Positions 22,936 through 31,351 of a DNA stretch of 36,446 nucleotides are shown here, piece by piece. The stretch comes from Bacteroidetes bacterium UBA4416 (GTDB lineage Bacteria; Bacteroidota; Bacteroidia; B-17B0; Aurantibacillaceae): positions 1 through 36,446 of the forward strand of contig DGQK01000036.1 of the NCBI GenBank assembly GCA_002390745.1, given 5' to 3'. The notes beneath the pieces were generated by a model. It searched no databases. It had not been told where the DNA came from and saw nothing but the letters and a program-made list of their open reading frames with translations. Position 1 is the stretch's first letter. Every line of letters starts with the position of its first letter. Both the position numbers and the translations under genes were made by a program.

Positions 22936-24822
22936 TTAATCTTTATCAAGCGTTTCAAACACGGAATTATTGCTGAGAAACTCCGGAACAATATCTTTCA
23001 TTTTGGAAACGATGCGTTCGTTGTCCTGCGTTTTGAAGAGCTGGATGAGCTCTGTAATAAAGGCCTGGACTTCTTTAAACTCGTATTCCCGCACTTTTCC
23101 AACCAGGATCTGCCGATGGTGCGTGGGCAGGGCGTTTTCCGAGCTGGACAATAATTCCTCATAGAGTTTTTCTCCGGGGCGCAAGCCGGTATAAGTAATC
23201 TTAATATCCGTATCTTCTTTTAAGCCCGACAGGCGGATCATCTTCCGGGCGAGGTCTACGATCTTCACCGACTTGCCCATATCGAACAAAAAGATCTCAC
23301 CGCCCTTGCCCATGCATCCGGCTTCCAGCACCAGCTGGCAGGCTTCCGGAATGGTCATAAAGAAGCGGGTGATCTCCGGGTGCGTGATCGTCACCGGTCC
23401 ACCCTGCTCGATCTGTTTTTTGAAGCGTGGGATCACCGAGCCATTTGAGCCGAGCACATTGCCAAAACGCGTTGTGATGAATTTGGTAGCGGAGTTTTTT
23501 CCGAGGCTTTGGATGTATATTTCCGCGATGCGCTTCGAGGCCCCCATCACATTGGTGGGGTTCACGGCTTTGTCGGTAGAGATCATCACAAACTTGCCTA
23601 CATGAAACTCCACGGCGAGGTCGGCCACAATACGGGTTCCGAGAATATTGGTATAAATAGACTCCGAAGGGTTGTTTTCCATCATGGGCACATGCTTATA
23701 TGCCGCCGCATGAAACACGAGATCCGGCTTAAAGGTGTTGAATACATTTCGCATCCTTTCCGTATTGCGAATGTCTGCGATCACCACTTCATATTTGCAG
23801 GAAATGGCCTTTTCGCTGAACTCCAGGTCGAGCTCGTGCAAGGGGCTTTCCGCCTGGTCAAGCAAAATCAACAGCGAAGGGCTGAATTTGGCACACTGCC
23901 TTGCCAGCTCGCTTCCAATGGAACCGGCTGCACCTGTAATCAAAATCGTTTTGTGATTGAGCTGCTCGTTGATGAGCCGGTTATCCAGCTTGATGGGGTC
24001 GCGCTCCAGCAGCTCCTCGATGTTAATGCTTTTGATCTGGTTGAAGCTCAGCTCCCCGTTGATCCATTTGGCCACAGGCGGCACGTTCAGCACTCTGACG
24101 CCGTATTGCAGGCAGTCCTCGATGATCTCGTTCTTCTTGGAGGGCGTGAGGTTCTGGATGCTGATGATCACCGAATCCACATGGTTCTCTTTGATGAGAT
24201 CGCCAAGCTTTGCAACGGGATACACAAAGACCCCTTCGAGGCTGCGCCCTTTCTTCTTCTCGTCGTCGTCGATAAAACCCACGACCTTGTAGCGGATGGC
24301 GGCATCGCGGTCGAGCGTGCGTTTCGTAATGATCCCCGATTCGCCGGCTCCGTAGATGATCACCTGGATCTTTTCTTTTTCGGGATTTTTATTCTCAAAG
24401 TAAACGGCTTTTACCGCCAGCCTCGAGCTGATCATCAGGAACAGGGTTACTAACGCGTCGATAACAATGATGGCGGTCGGGATCACAAAATAACCAAGGG
24501 TGTAGAGCGTAATCATGTTCACCAGGAAGATGACAAAGCTACCCGAAACCACGACTTTGAAGATGCGCATGGCATCGCTTGATCCGGTATAGCGCACCAC
24601 GCCTTTATACGTTTTGGAAATGATAAATGAAACGAGTCGCACGACCACCACCAGGGCATAATCATAGGGAAGGTTTTTCAGGTCTTCGGGTGGAATGGAT
24701 TTAAAATTGAAGCGCAGAAAAAAGGCCAGGGTCAGCGAAAAGATACAGACAATCAAATCAATGATCAGAATTGACCATCTGGGTAAATTGTATTTCCAGA
24801 AGAATGCCAGGAGCCTGTACAT
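22936..24822 (-). CDS. Membrane nucleotide-sugar 4,6-dehydratase (FlaA1/CapD/WbpM/PglF type)
   Basis: 628 residues. Four TM segments (about 15-135) are followed by a CoA-binding-like Rossmann domain with YGAGESG (157-163) and a catalytic SDR domain with TGAAGSIGS (296-304). The catalytic set is ST-DK (415-418) with Met426 and Lys430 in NPTNVMGASK, the Met replacing the usual Tyr as in WbpM/PglF-like long dehydratases. Such enzymes convert UDP-GlcNAc to a 4-keto-6-deoxy sugar, the first step to di-amino or 6-deoxy sugars used in O-antigen, capsule or protein glycans. The nearby glycosyltransferase fits this role, but aminotransferase and acetyltransferase partners are absent here. Confidence 0.94.
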   Translation of the reverse strand: MYRLLAFFWKYNLPRWSILIIDLIVCIFSLTLAFFLRFNFKSIPPEDLKNLPYDYALVVVVRLVSFIISKTYKGVVRYTGSSDAMRIFKVVVSGSFVIFLVNMITLYTLGYFVIPTAIIVIDALVTLFLMISSRLAVKAVYFENKNPEKEKIQVIIYGAGESGIITKRTLDRDAAIRYKVVGFIDDDEKKKGRSLEGVFVYPVAKLGDLIKENHVDSVIISIQNLTPSKKNEIIEDCLQYGVRVLNVPPVAKWINGELSFNQIKSINIEELLERDPIKLDNRLINEQLNHKTILITGAAGSIGSELARQCAKFSPSLLILLDQAESPLHELDLEFSEKAISCKYEVVIADIRNTERMRNVFNTFKPDLVFHAAAYKHVPMMENNPSESIYTNILGTRIVADLAVEFHVGKFVMISTDKAVNPTNVMGASKRIAEIYIQSLGKNSATKFITTRFGNVLGSNGSVIPRFKKQIEQGGPVTITHPEITRFFMTIPEACQLVLEAGCMGKGGEIFLFDMGKSVKIVDLARKMIRLSGLKEDTDIKITYTGLRPGEKLYEELLSSSENALPTHHRQILVGKVREYEFKEVQAFITELIQLFKTQDNERIVSKMKDIVPEFLSNNSVFETLDKD

Positions 24823-24920
24823 ACGCGTAAAAATACAGTTTTAATAAGAATGTACCAAGCCAAAAAAAGGATTAAAACAGAATCAAAGACGGTCTTTCGG
24901 GCGATTGTCTTATCCGATTC

Positions 24921-25036
24921 TTTTGGGCGCCGGGCGGGCTCTTTGCTTCAATCTTTTTCCGGTCACGAATTTCGTTCTGAAAGGAGCCTGACAAGGGCAA
25001 AAGGATTTCTGCGGCGATCCCTGGCGCGGGATTCAG
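24921..25036. repeat. Degenerate interspersed repeat, copy 1
   Basis: Begins with TTTTGGGCGCCGGGCGGGCT and ends with ATCCCTGGCGCGGG (25017-25030), and includes GCTTCAATCTTTTTCC and AAAAGGATTTCTGC segments. Both ends match the element at 29962-30065. From memory, similar intergenic elements (GGGCG...TATTCGCT...TCCCTGGCGC) recur across Bacteroidota genomes. It fills much of the 372-bp gap between 24822 and 25195; a 77-codon frame here is not credible as a gene. Confidence 0.65.
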
Positions 25037-25102
25037 GACTCATCGTCAATCTCTATTTCTGCAGCTATGGGTGTTCTCACTGACAGCAATCCTCATGGTG
25101 AT

Positions 25103-25120
25103 GCTTCGACTACGCTCAGC
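25103..25120. repeat. Short interspersed motif GCTTCGACTACGCTCAGC
   Basis: An 18-bp sequence of a kind widely repeated in Bacteroidota intergenic regions. It resembles the TTCGA...CTCAG core of the 22761-22872 cluster. One copy was seen here. Confidence 0.45.
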
Positions 25121-25194
25121 ACACTAACAAGGATAAAATCTAAAATACACCCACATTAATTTCCACAGATCTAAATGCGTAATTTTATAATCGA

Positions 25195-25854
25195 ATGGAA
25201 ACCAAGGAAGATGAACTTATAGAACAGCTTTACCGCATCTTCAGCCGCTATCCCTTTCCGGCCCGTATGGAGGGCTGCCCCTGCTGTGTGTCTGACGGGC
25301 ATCTCCGCCTTCTCCGCTCAAAGCCTTTGCGGCAACTGGGCGACCATGAGCTTTCGCGTTACGCCTTCAAGGCCATGACTACCTGGGGAACAGCAGAAGA
25401 TTTTAAATATTACCTGCCCCGCCTTATGGAGCTTTATGTATCGGGACGCGATAATTTCGATGCCAGACTCCTCATGGATAAGCTCAGCTATGGTAAGTGG
25501 CGCACATGGCCGGCAGACGAGCAGGAAATTATTGTGGCCTATCTGCTGAATTGGTGGAAGGGATTTGCCAATACCTTTTCGTTTGACCTCGATACGATCA
25601 ACCGGCTCTATGGATTATTGGGAGATACACACGTTCTGCTGAATGCCTTCAGCGTTGAGATACACAGCGAAAACTTCCGGAACTTCATTGACTTCAGTTA
25701 TAAAAATTACCACGAGCGCGATTGCTGGATGCTGAGAGACTGGATCGACGCCAAACAGGAAATGCTGGAAGAGGCGTTTTTTCATTTCGAGAAAAGTGAT
25801 CCTGCCTTCGCACGCAAAATTTCAGACACGCTGTATATCCTGGAACACTCGTGA
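25195..25854 (+). CDS. Uncharacterised protein with CPCC motif
   Basis: 219 residues, predicted cytoplasmic and mostly helical, with no signal peptide or TM segment. Near the N-terminus it has EGCPCCVS (Cys28, 30 and 31), which could bind a metal or form a redox pair. Conserved-looking tryptophan-rich stretches follow (AMTTWGTAEDFKYYLPRL, YGKWRTWP, LLNWWKGF). I recognise the general type as a hypothetical protein seen in several bacteria, without known function. It is monocistronic and converges with the helix-hairpin-helix gene, with 21 bp between stop codons. The upstream box (TAATTTTA at 25180-25187) misses the -7 consensus by one base. Confidence 0.85.
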   Translation: METKEDELIEQLYRIFSRYPFPARMEGCPCCVSDGHLRLLRSKPLRQLGDHELSRYAFKAMTTWGTAEDFKYYLPRLMELYVSGRDNFDARLLMDKLSYGKWRTWPADEQEIIVAYLLNWWKGFANTFSFDLDTINRLYGLLGDTHVLLNAFSVEIHSENFRNFIDFSYKNYHERDCWMLRDWIDAKQEMLEEAFFHFEKSDPAFARKISDTLYILEHS

Positions 25855-25875
25855 CCTGAGATCACCATTCAAGCA

Positions 25876-26796
25876 TCAATACTGCATATAAGGCAGAATC
25901 AAAGCCTGTTTCTCTGCGGGGATCACACCAAGCCCCAAAAGATCCGCCTGCGTTAGCTTACCGTGCTTGCTCCTGTAATTGATGATTGCCTGGGCCATCT
26001 GGAAATTAAAATAGGGGTGTTTTCTGAGGGATTGAAGATCAATGGCATTGATGGGAATTTTGGTAAGCTGGCTCTTGTCAATACTGATTTGTGATGCCAG
26101 GATCGCAAAGGTACTATCGTTCATGCCATACACTTCTTTCAATTGCTCTACCGAGTGAAATCCCCCGAGAAGAGTGCGGTACTTGAGGATACGCTTCGTA
26201 AAACCCGGGCCGATGCCTTTCAGGTAAACAATAGCCAGGCTATCGGCCGAGTTAAGCTCGAGCATGCTTTTGGGAAAAACCCTTTTCGGATAGCTTTGCC
26301 GGGGGTACACCGTATCGCGACGAAAAGCGTTTTTACGGTCCGGGATCAGAATATAGGATTCGAGCGCCGCGTAAAGCCCGGGCGACATGCCATACAGCTT
26401 TTTCAAATCCTCCGCTTTATAGAATTTACCTCCTTTGTTACGGAAGTTGATCAGCGTTGCGCTCAACTTTTCGGAGAAACCCAATGCCTTCGCATCTTCT
26501 GCCGACAGGGTATTGGGGTTAAATACAAAACGCTCTACCTGCCGATGCCTCGTAGTACCTGGCATTTCAGGATTTGAGTACCGGATAGTCGTGTCCTGCT
26601 TCCCGCTCACAGCAGGAGCCTCTGGCTCAGGTGCCATACTTTTTACCGGGTGTTGCCCATCCAGCAGTCCGGGAAGGATCAGCCTGAACAGGATTGCCAG
26701 ACCAAGGATCATGCACAGCAGAAAGATGCCGTTACGCTCCTGTTTGTTGAAATAAAAAAAGCCTGCCAGCCAGTTCCTAAACCGGGTTATGAGCAT
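25876..26796 (-). CDS. Membrane-anchored helix-hairpin-helix protein (ComEA-like repeats)
   Basis: 306 residues from the ATG at 26796; a GTG at 26832 is the alternative. After a short basic region (FFYFNKQERNG) one TM segment (about 24-44) anchors the protein. Three helix-hairpin-helix-like modules follow: GFSEKLSATLINFRNKGGKF, LKGIGPGFTKRILKYRTLLG and FNFQMAQAIINYRSKHGKL, each followed by a leucine-rich LKKLYGM-type helix. Such modules bind DNA non-specifically, as in ComEA of DNA uptake. The middle copy has the best GIGPG hairpin. The 5' end overlaps the APC permease gene by 20 bp, implying cotranscription. A role in DNA uptake is inference only. Confidence 0.88.
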   Translation of the reverse strand: MLITRFRNWLAGFFYFNKQERNGIFLLCMILGLAILFRLILPGLLDGQHPVKSMAPEPEAPAVSGKQDTTIRYSNPEMPGTTRHRQVERFVFNPNTLSAEDAKALGFSEKLSATLINFRNKGGKFYKAEDLKKLYGMSPGLYAALESYILIPDRKNAFRRDTVYPRQSYPKRVFPKSMLELNSADSLAIVYLKGIGPGFTKRILKYRTLLGGFHSVEQLKEVYGMNDSTFAILASQISIDKSQLTKIPINAIDLQSLRKHPYFNFQMAQAIINYRSKHGKLTQADLLGLGVIPAEKQALILPYMQY

Positions 26797-28234
26797 GGTT
26801 GTTTCGTTTAAATAAAAAATAAACCGGAACACCTAATGCGATAATGAGCAGGCCCATGCCTGTATTGAACGTTTTATAAACAAGCAGATCAATGCAGATG
26901 AGGCCCGTGATGATGATGTATAAAGCCGGAATGACGGGATAGCCGAAGGCTTTGTAAGGACGCTCGGCATCGGGCATTTTCCTTCGCAGCACAAATAAGC
27001 CGGCAATGGTAATGATATAAAACACCAGTGAGGAGAAGGTGCAGTAATCGAGCAGATCGCCGTATGAGCCGCTTAAACAAAGAACGGAGGCCCAGATGGC
27101 CTGAAAAATCAGCGCATTGGAAGGCACCTGGAATTTATTAAGCTTTGCCGCTTTTTTAAAGAACAGGCCTTCCCCGGCCATCGACTGGAATAAACGCGAG
27201 CCGGATAAGATCAGGCCATTGTTGCAGCCAAAGGTAGATACCATGATCAGCGCCGCCATCATGTATTTGGCAACGTCTCCAAAAATGGTAGATAAGGCAG
27301 CCGCTCCTACCCGGTCGTACTGAGCGTACATGATGCCCTGCTGCATCACATCATCCGTGCCCGGTGCTCCCGCCAAAGGCAATAAGCACAAATAAGCCAC
27401 ATTGGCCAGCACATAGATCACCGTCACGATGCACACCCCGAAGAACAATCCCAAAGGGATATTCTTTTTCGGGTTTTCCACTTCGCCCGCAATAAAAGTC
27501 ACATTGTTCCAGGCATCACTGCTGAATAAAGAGCCTATCATGGCTACACCCAACACCGTTGCCAGGGTCAACCCGGAAATATCTTCAGAAAACGTCCCGA
27601 CAGGGCTTCCGTTCTTAAGAATAGGCAGCTCCCGCTTTGCATCCCAGGCAGTAGCCATATTATCCGAAAACACGTGGCTTTGGAATCCGTAATAGATCCC
27701 GACAATAATAAGGGTAAATAAGGCAATGAGCTTGGCCGAGGTGAAGATGCGCTGAATGGCTTTACCGTTCTCGATGCCGCGGCTGTTGATGAAGGTGAGC
27801 AGGGCGATGATAAAGATGGCCAGCAGCTGCGCACTGGTAATGTTTATGGGCCCCAGGGGAAGAATGACACGGCCTTCCTCGAAAAAAGGGATGAACACAC
27901 CGGTAAATTTAGCAAAGGCCACCGCCACAGCGGCAATCACGCCCGTTTGGATCACGAGGAACACCGTCCAGCCATACACAAAGGCCGTAAGGTCACCGAA
28001 TGCTTTTTTGAGGTACACGAATTGCCCTCCGGCCTGCGGCATCATCCCTGCCAGCTCTCCATAGCTGAGCGCAGCAAATAACGTAATCACTCCCGACAGG
28101 ATCCAGGCTACCAGGAGCCAGCCTGCAGAGCCCAGGGAACGGGCCATATCGGAGCTCACAATAAAGATCCCCGAACCGATCATGGAACCAGCCACCAGGA
28201 GCGTGGTATCTAAGAGGTTGAGGGATCTTTTCAT
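26777..28234 (-). CDS. APC-family amino-acid permease
   Basis: 485 residues with about 12 TM segments. The N-terminal signature VAGSMIGSGIFIVSSDMARSLGS (TM1 with the GSGIF substrate-binding bend) and the segment ALSYGELAGMMPQAGGQFVYLKKAFG identify the amino acid-polyamine-organocation superfamily, close to LAT/SteT-like exchangers. It imports or exchanges amino acids in the inner membrane. It is followed with 20-bp overlap by the helix-hairpin-helix gene and preceded 109 bp upstream by a second, more distant APC permease. Substrate unknown. Confidence 0.93.
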   Translation of the reverse strand: MKRSLNLLDTTLLVAGSMIGSGIFIVSSDMARSLGSAGWLLVAWILSGVITLFAALSYGELAGMMPQAGGQFVYLKKAFGDLTAFVYGWTVFLVIQTGVIAAVAVAFAKFTGVFIPFFEEGRVILPLGPINITSAQLLAIFIIALLTFINSRGIENGKAIQRIFTSAKLIALFTLIIVGIYYGFQSHVFSDNMATAWDAKRELPILKNGSPVGTFSEDISGLTLATVLGVAMIGSLFSSDAWNNVTFIAGEVENPKKNIPLGLFFGVCIVTVIYVLANVAYLCLLPLAGAPGTDDVMQQGIMYAQYDRVGAAALSTIFGDVAKYMMAALIMVSTFGCNNGLILSGSRLFQSMAGEGLFFKKAAKLNKFQVPSNALIFQAIWASVLCLSGSYGDLLDYCTFSSLVFYIITIAGLFVLRRKMPDAERPYKAFGYPVIPALYIIITGLICIDLLVYKTFNTGMGLLIIALGVPVYFLFKRNNHAHNPV

Positions 28235-28343
28235 AATGAACTAATCGTTAGGTTGCGGTATACACTAAAGTACGCAAAAAATCACTGGCCCATAAAATTC
28301 CGGATATGCCCCGCTGCCAACGGGGATGCAGAATGCAGGGCTG

Positions 28344-29822
28344 TTACAGCTCCTTTTTCTCCAGATTGGAGTTGCGCTTGCTGTACAGGAAATACACCAG
28401 GATACCCAGTGTTCCCCAGATGATGAAAGCGATCCAGGTATCTTTGCGCACAAAGCACATCAGGAAAATATTGAAGGCCACGCCCAGGGTGCCTACCAGG
28501 TACACCGCCGGTGTTTTGTAAGGGCGTTCCAGCTCCGGTTTTTTGTAGCGCAGGATCATCACCGCCACGCATACCATGGCAAAAGCCAGCAGGGTGCCCA
28601 TGCTGCACATTTCACTTACTTTGTCGATGGGTGTTAAAGCTGCCACTACCGAAACTACCAGGCCTACCAGGATGGTGCTCTTGTAAGGTGTTTTAAATTT
28701 AGCATGCAGGGTTCCGAACAGGCCTTTTGGCAGAAGCCCGTCTTTGGCCATGCCCAGGAAGATCCTCGTTTGGCCGAGCATCATCACCAGCATCACCGAG
28801 GTGAGGCCGGCCGTTGCCGCCAACGTAATGATAAACACCGCCCAGGTAAGGCCGATGCCGGAGAAAGCCGAAGCTACAGGCGCCGCTTTATCGAGCTGGT
28901 CGTATTTTACCATACCGGTTAATACCAGCGACACCAGAATATACAATACGGTGCAAATTATCAGGGAAGCAATAATGGCAAAAGGGACATCTTTCTTTGG
29001 ATTGATGGCCTCCCCCGCCTGGGTGGAAACGGCATCGAAGCCAATGTAGGCAAAGAATACAATGGTAGCAGCGGTGAGTACGCCTCCGAAACCGAAGTTG
29101 AACTTGCCGGTAGCTACGCCGTTGGCATCGAGCGCCGCAACCGGATCCGGAATAAAGGGCGACCAGTTTTGCGTTTTAATATAGAAAGCACCTACAATGA
29201 TCACAAACAGTACCACGGCAATTTTCACGATCACAATAACATTGTTTGTATTAGCTGCCTCCTTAATGCCTTTCACCAGAATATACGTTACCAGCCATGT
29301 AATCAATAAAGCCGGCAGGTTGAAGGCAAAAGACGGTGGGTCAAGCCCCAGATCTTTGCTTTTTTCGATGGCCGTTGTCAGGTCATTGCATAACCAGATC
29401 GGCACATCAACCCGGAACAGGTGCAGCAACTTCACAAAGTAGCCGCTCCAGGCTACGGCCACGGTGGTGGCGCCCATCATGTATTCGAGGATCAAATTCC
29501 AACCAATGAACCAGGCAAACAGCTCACCCACAGTGCCGTAAGCATAAGCATACGCTGATCCCTCCACAGGCAACACAGAAGCAAACTCTGCATAACACAA
29601 AGAGGCAAATAAACAGCCTATACCCGCGATCACAAAAGAAAGTGCCAGCGCCGGCCCCGCATAATCGTGAGCGGCAATACCGGTCAGTGTAAAGATGCCC
29701 CCACCGATGATCGCACCGATGCCCAGCGACGTGAGGCCCCATTTGGTTAATACGCGTTTCAAATCACTTTTTTTCATATCGGCCTCAAAGGCAGACACAG
29801 GCTTTATTCTCCAAACAGACAT
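28344..29822 (-). CDS. APC-family permease, cationic amino-acid transporter (CAT)-like
   Basis: 492 residues, 12 or more TM segments. The TM1 region LTSLGIGAIIGGGIFTLTGIAAHDYAGPA and the segment CYAEFASVLPVEGSAYAYAYGTVGE are characteristic of CAT/YfnA-like amino-acid transporters, as is the PKKDVPFAIIASL loop. The C-terminus is hydrophilic (YSKRNSNLEKKEL). The start at 29822 gives the usual N-terminal extension (MSVWRIKPVSAFEAD); an ATG at 29777 is the alternative. It lies upstream of the other APC permease, same strand. Confidence 0.93.
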   Translation of the reverse strand: MSVWRIKPVSAFEADMKKSDLKRVLTKWGLTSLGIGAIIGGGIFTLTGIAAHDYAGPALALSFVIAGIGCLFASLCYAEFASVLPVEGSAYAYAYGTVGELFAWFIGWNLILEYMMGATTVAVAWSGYFVKLLHLFRVDVPIWLCNDLTTAIEKSKDLGLDPPSFAFNLPALLITWLVTYILVKGIKEAANTNNVIVIVKIAVVLFVIIVGAFYIKTQNWSPFIPDPVAALDANGVATGKFNFGFGGVLTAATIVFFAYIGFDAVSTQAGEAINPKKDVPFAIIASLIICTVLYILVSLVLTGMVKYDQLDKAAPVASAFSGIGLTWAVFIITLAATAGLTSVMLVMMLGQTRIFLGMAKDGLLPKGLFGTLHAKFKTPYKSTILVGLVVSVVAALTPIDKVSEMCSMGTLLAFAMVCVAVMILRYKKPELERPYKTPAVYLVGTLGVAFNIFLMCFVRKDTWIAFIIWGTLGILVYFLYSKRNSNLEKKEL

Positions 29823-29861
29823 ATAAGGTTCTTATTAATTAATGTTAAATGATAGATAATC

Positions 29862-29869
29862 CAAATATA
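29862..29869 (-). promoter_or_regulatory. -7 promoter box (TATATTTG) of the CAT-like permease
   Basis: Exact TAnnTTTG on the minus strand, 40 bp before the ATG at 29822. No -33 TTTG at the expected distance. Confidence 0.45.
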
Positions 29870-29961
29870 TCTTTTTTTTACTAAAAGCTATTATCCATTG
29901 AAATAAATAATGAGACTGAAAAACTTAAAATACAGTCTTTATATTAAATGACATTTTGATT

Positions 29962-30065
29962 CGGGCGCCCGGGGGGCTATTCCGGGCTCCGCTTCGCTGC
30001 GGTTTTTTTAGGGCGAAGAGGCGGCGCCCTAAAAAGAACTAAACCCTTCATATCCCTGGCGCGGG
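29962..30065. repeat. Degenerate interspersed repeat, copy 2, with internal hairpin
   Basis: Begins CGGGCGCCCGGGGGGCTATT and ends with ATCCCTGGCGCGGG (30052-30065), the same ends as the element at 24921-25036. Inside, TTTTTAGGGCG (30005-30015) pairs exactly with 30025-30035. The middle differs between the two copies, as expected of a mosaic element. Part of the 568-bp non-coding gap 29823-30390. Confidence 0.65.
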
Positions 30066-30090
30066 CTTGCGTCAAACTAATGTCCAACTT

Positions 30091-30161
30091 GCTCCGTAGG
30101 AGCCAAACATCATTAACAAACATCTGGCTAAAACACACTGGCTCCTCCAGGAGCCAAACAT
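30091..30161. repeat. Pair of short GCTCC/GGAGC hairpins
   Basis: GCTCC-GTA-GGAGC followed by CAAACAT at 30091-30110, and GGCTCCT-CC-AGGAGCC followed by AAACAT at 30140-30161. They are two related palindromes 50 bp apart in the same orientation, a REP-like pair. Confidence 0.7.
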
Positions 30162-30227
30162 TTATGCACCTCTTCAAATCCCTTCTGATCCGTTGTTTAA
30201 ATCATGACATCGCCCTTCCGTATTAAT

Positions 30228-30364
30228 TTCGACCAACGCTTTTCGATGCGGCTATCGCCTTTCGAAAACCGGGTCCGCTTCCACAACTGAAAGATCCCGC
30301 AAGACTGCGGGATTAATTCGACCAACGCTTTTCGATGCGGCTATCGCCTTTCGAAAACCGGGTC
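30228..30364. repeat. Perfect 48-bp direct repeat flanking a hairpin
   Basis: 30228-30275 and 30317-30364 are identical over 48 bp, 89 bp apart. Each copy contains TTTTCGA and TCGAAAA arms around a GCGGCTATCGC core. Between the copies is a perfect 8-bp hairpin (30294-30313, ATCCCGCA with AGAC loop). The second copy ends 26 bp before the site-2 protease start, so it overlaps that gene's promoter area. Confidence 0.92.
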
Positions 30365-30390
30365 TCATTAAAAAACTGTAAATTAGGGCC

Positions 30391-31350
30391 GTGGAAAATT
30401 TTGATACAGAAGAACAACCAAGTCGCCCCGCTATTCTCCCCAAGCCGGTGTTAGTGCAGGACAAGCAAAACTGGATCCGTAAATCGCTGATCAGCCTGGT
30501 CATCTACGGCTTCCTGTTTTTTGCCATTTTCTCGAAAGACCTGATGTACATTGCCGCCGTGCTGGTAGTTTTGCTCATCCATGAGTTCGGGCACTTCTTT
30601 GCCATGAAAGCCTTCAAATACACCAACGTCAAATTATTTATCCTGCCCCTGCTCGGCGCTTATGTAAGCGGAAAGAAAGCGGTGGTATCGCAATGGCAGA
30701 TGGCCGTCATCATCCTCGCGGGCCCTGTGCCCGGCATTATCATTGGCTTTCTGCTCCTGCTGTACAACGCTTCGCATCCTAACGAAAAACTCGAGATGCT
30801 CGGCAATATCTTCCTGTACCTCAATGCCATCAACCTTCTGCCTTTTATCCCGCTGGACGGCGGCCGCCTGCTGGAAACCCTGTTCCTGAACCAGAACCAC
30901 ATCCTTCGCCTCGTGTTCTCCTCCATTTCCATTATCTGCACCCTGCTGCTGGCGATCATGGCCCAAAGCATCCTGCTCCTGATCATTCCTGCTTCGCTGA
31001 TCTTCGACATGATTATGGAGATCAAAAATCACCGCATCCGCGAATTCCTGAAGCAGGAGAACATTAACTACATCACGGATTACAATGACCTTCCCGATGC
31101 GCATTACTGGACCATCCGCGACGCCATCATCCTATCCTTCAGCAAGCGCTACGCCGGCGTAACAGCAGGCCTGCACCAATACAGCCCGGTAGAGGGCAGC
31201 CTGATCCAGCATGTGATTGCCGTGCTCAAAACCCCTTTTGTCAAAGACATGTCTGCCTTCGGAAAGATCCTGGCACTCCTGCTGTACCTTATCTTTTTTA
31301 TTGCCTTACCAGTGATGGCCCTGCTGATCACCAAACTCCACGCCGGCTAA
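30391..31350 (+). CDS. Site-2 protease family (M50) intramembrane metalloprotease
   Basis: 319 residues, inner membrane, several TM segments. The active site is HEFGH (H64, E65, H68) and the second motif NLLPFIPLDGG supplies D156. Such proteases cleave membrane-bound regulators or peptides within the bilayer. It lacks a PDZ domain, unlike RseP. The start is GTG at 30391: an in-frame TAA lies 12 bp upstream, and the first ATG (residue 52) would delete the first membrane segment. The next gene follows 1 bp after the stop. A near-match -7 box (TAAATTAG) lies at 30379-30386. Confidence 0.9.
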   Translation: MENFDTEEQPSRPAILPKPVLVQDKQNWIRKSLISLVIYGFLFFAIFSKDLMYIAAVLVVLLIHEFGHFFAMKAFKYTNVKLFILPLLGAYVSGKKAVVSQWQMAVIILAGPVPGIIIGFLLLLYNASHPNEKLEMLGNIFLYLNAINLLPFIPLDGGRLLETLFLNQNHILRLVFSSISIICTLLLAIMAQSILLLIIPASLIFDMIMEIKNHRIREFLKQENINYITDYNDLPDAHYWTIRDAIILSFSKRYAGVTAGLHQYSPVEGSLIQHVIAVLKTPFVKDMSAFGKILALLLYLIFFIALPVMALLITKLHAG

Positions 31351-31351
31351 A

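Noticed and set aside
23509..24453. 314-codon plus-strand frame opposite the dehydratase
   Set aside because: Histidine- and arginine-rich antisense shadow of a gene with clear catalytic motifs.
24850..25083. 77-codon plus-strand frame
   Set aside because: Lies over the degenerate interspersed repeat, shows no protein signature and has no promoter.
28309..28325. CCCCG/CGGGG hairpin between the two APC permease genes
   Set aside because: A stem of 5 bp and no T-tract; not convincing as a terminator.
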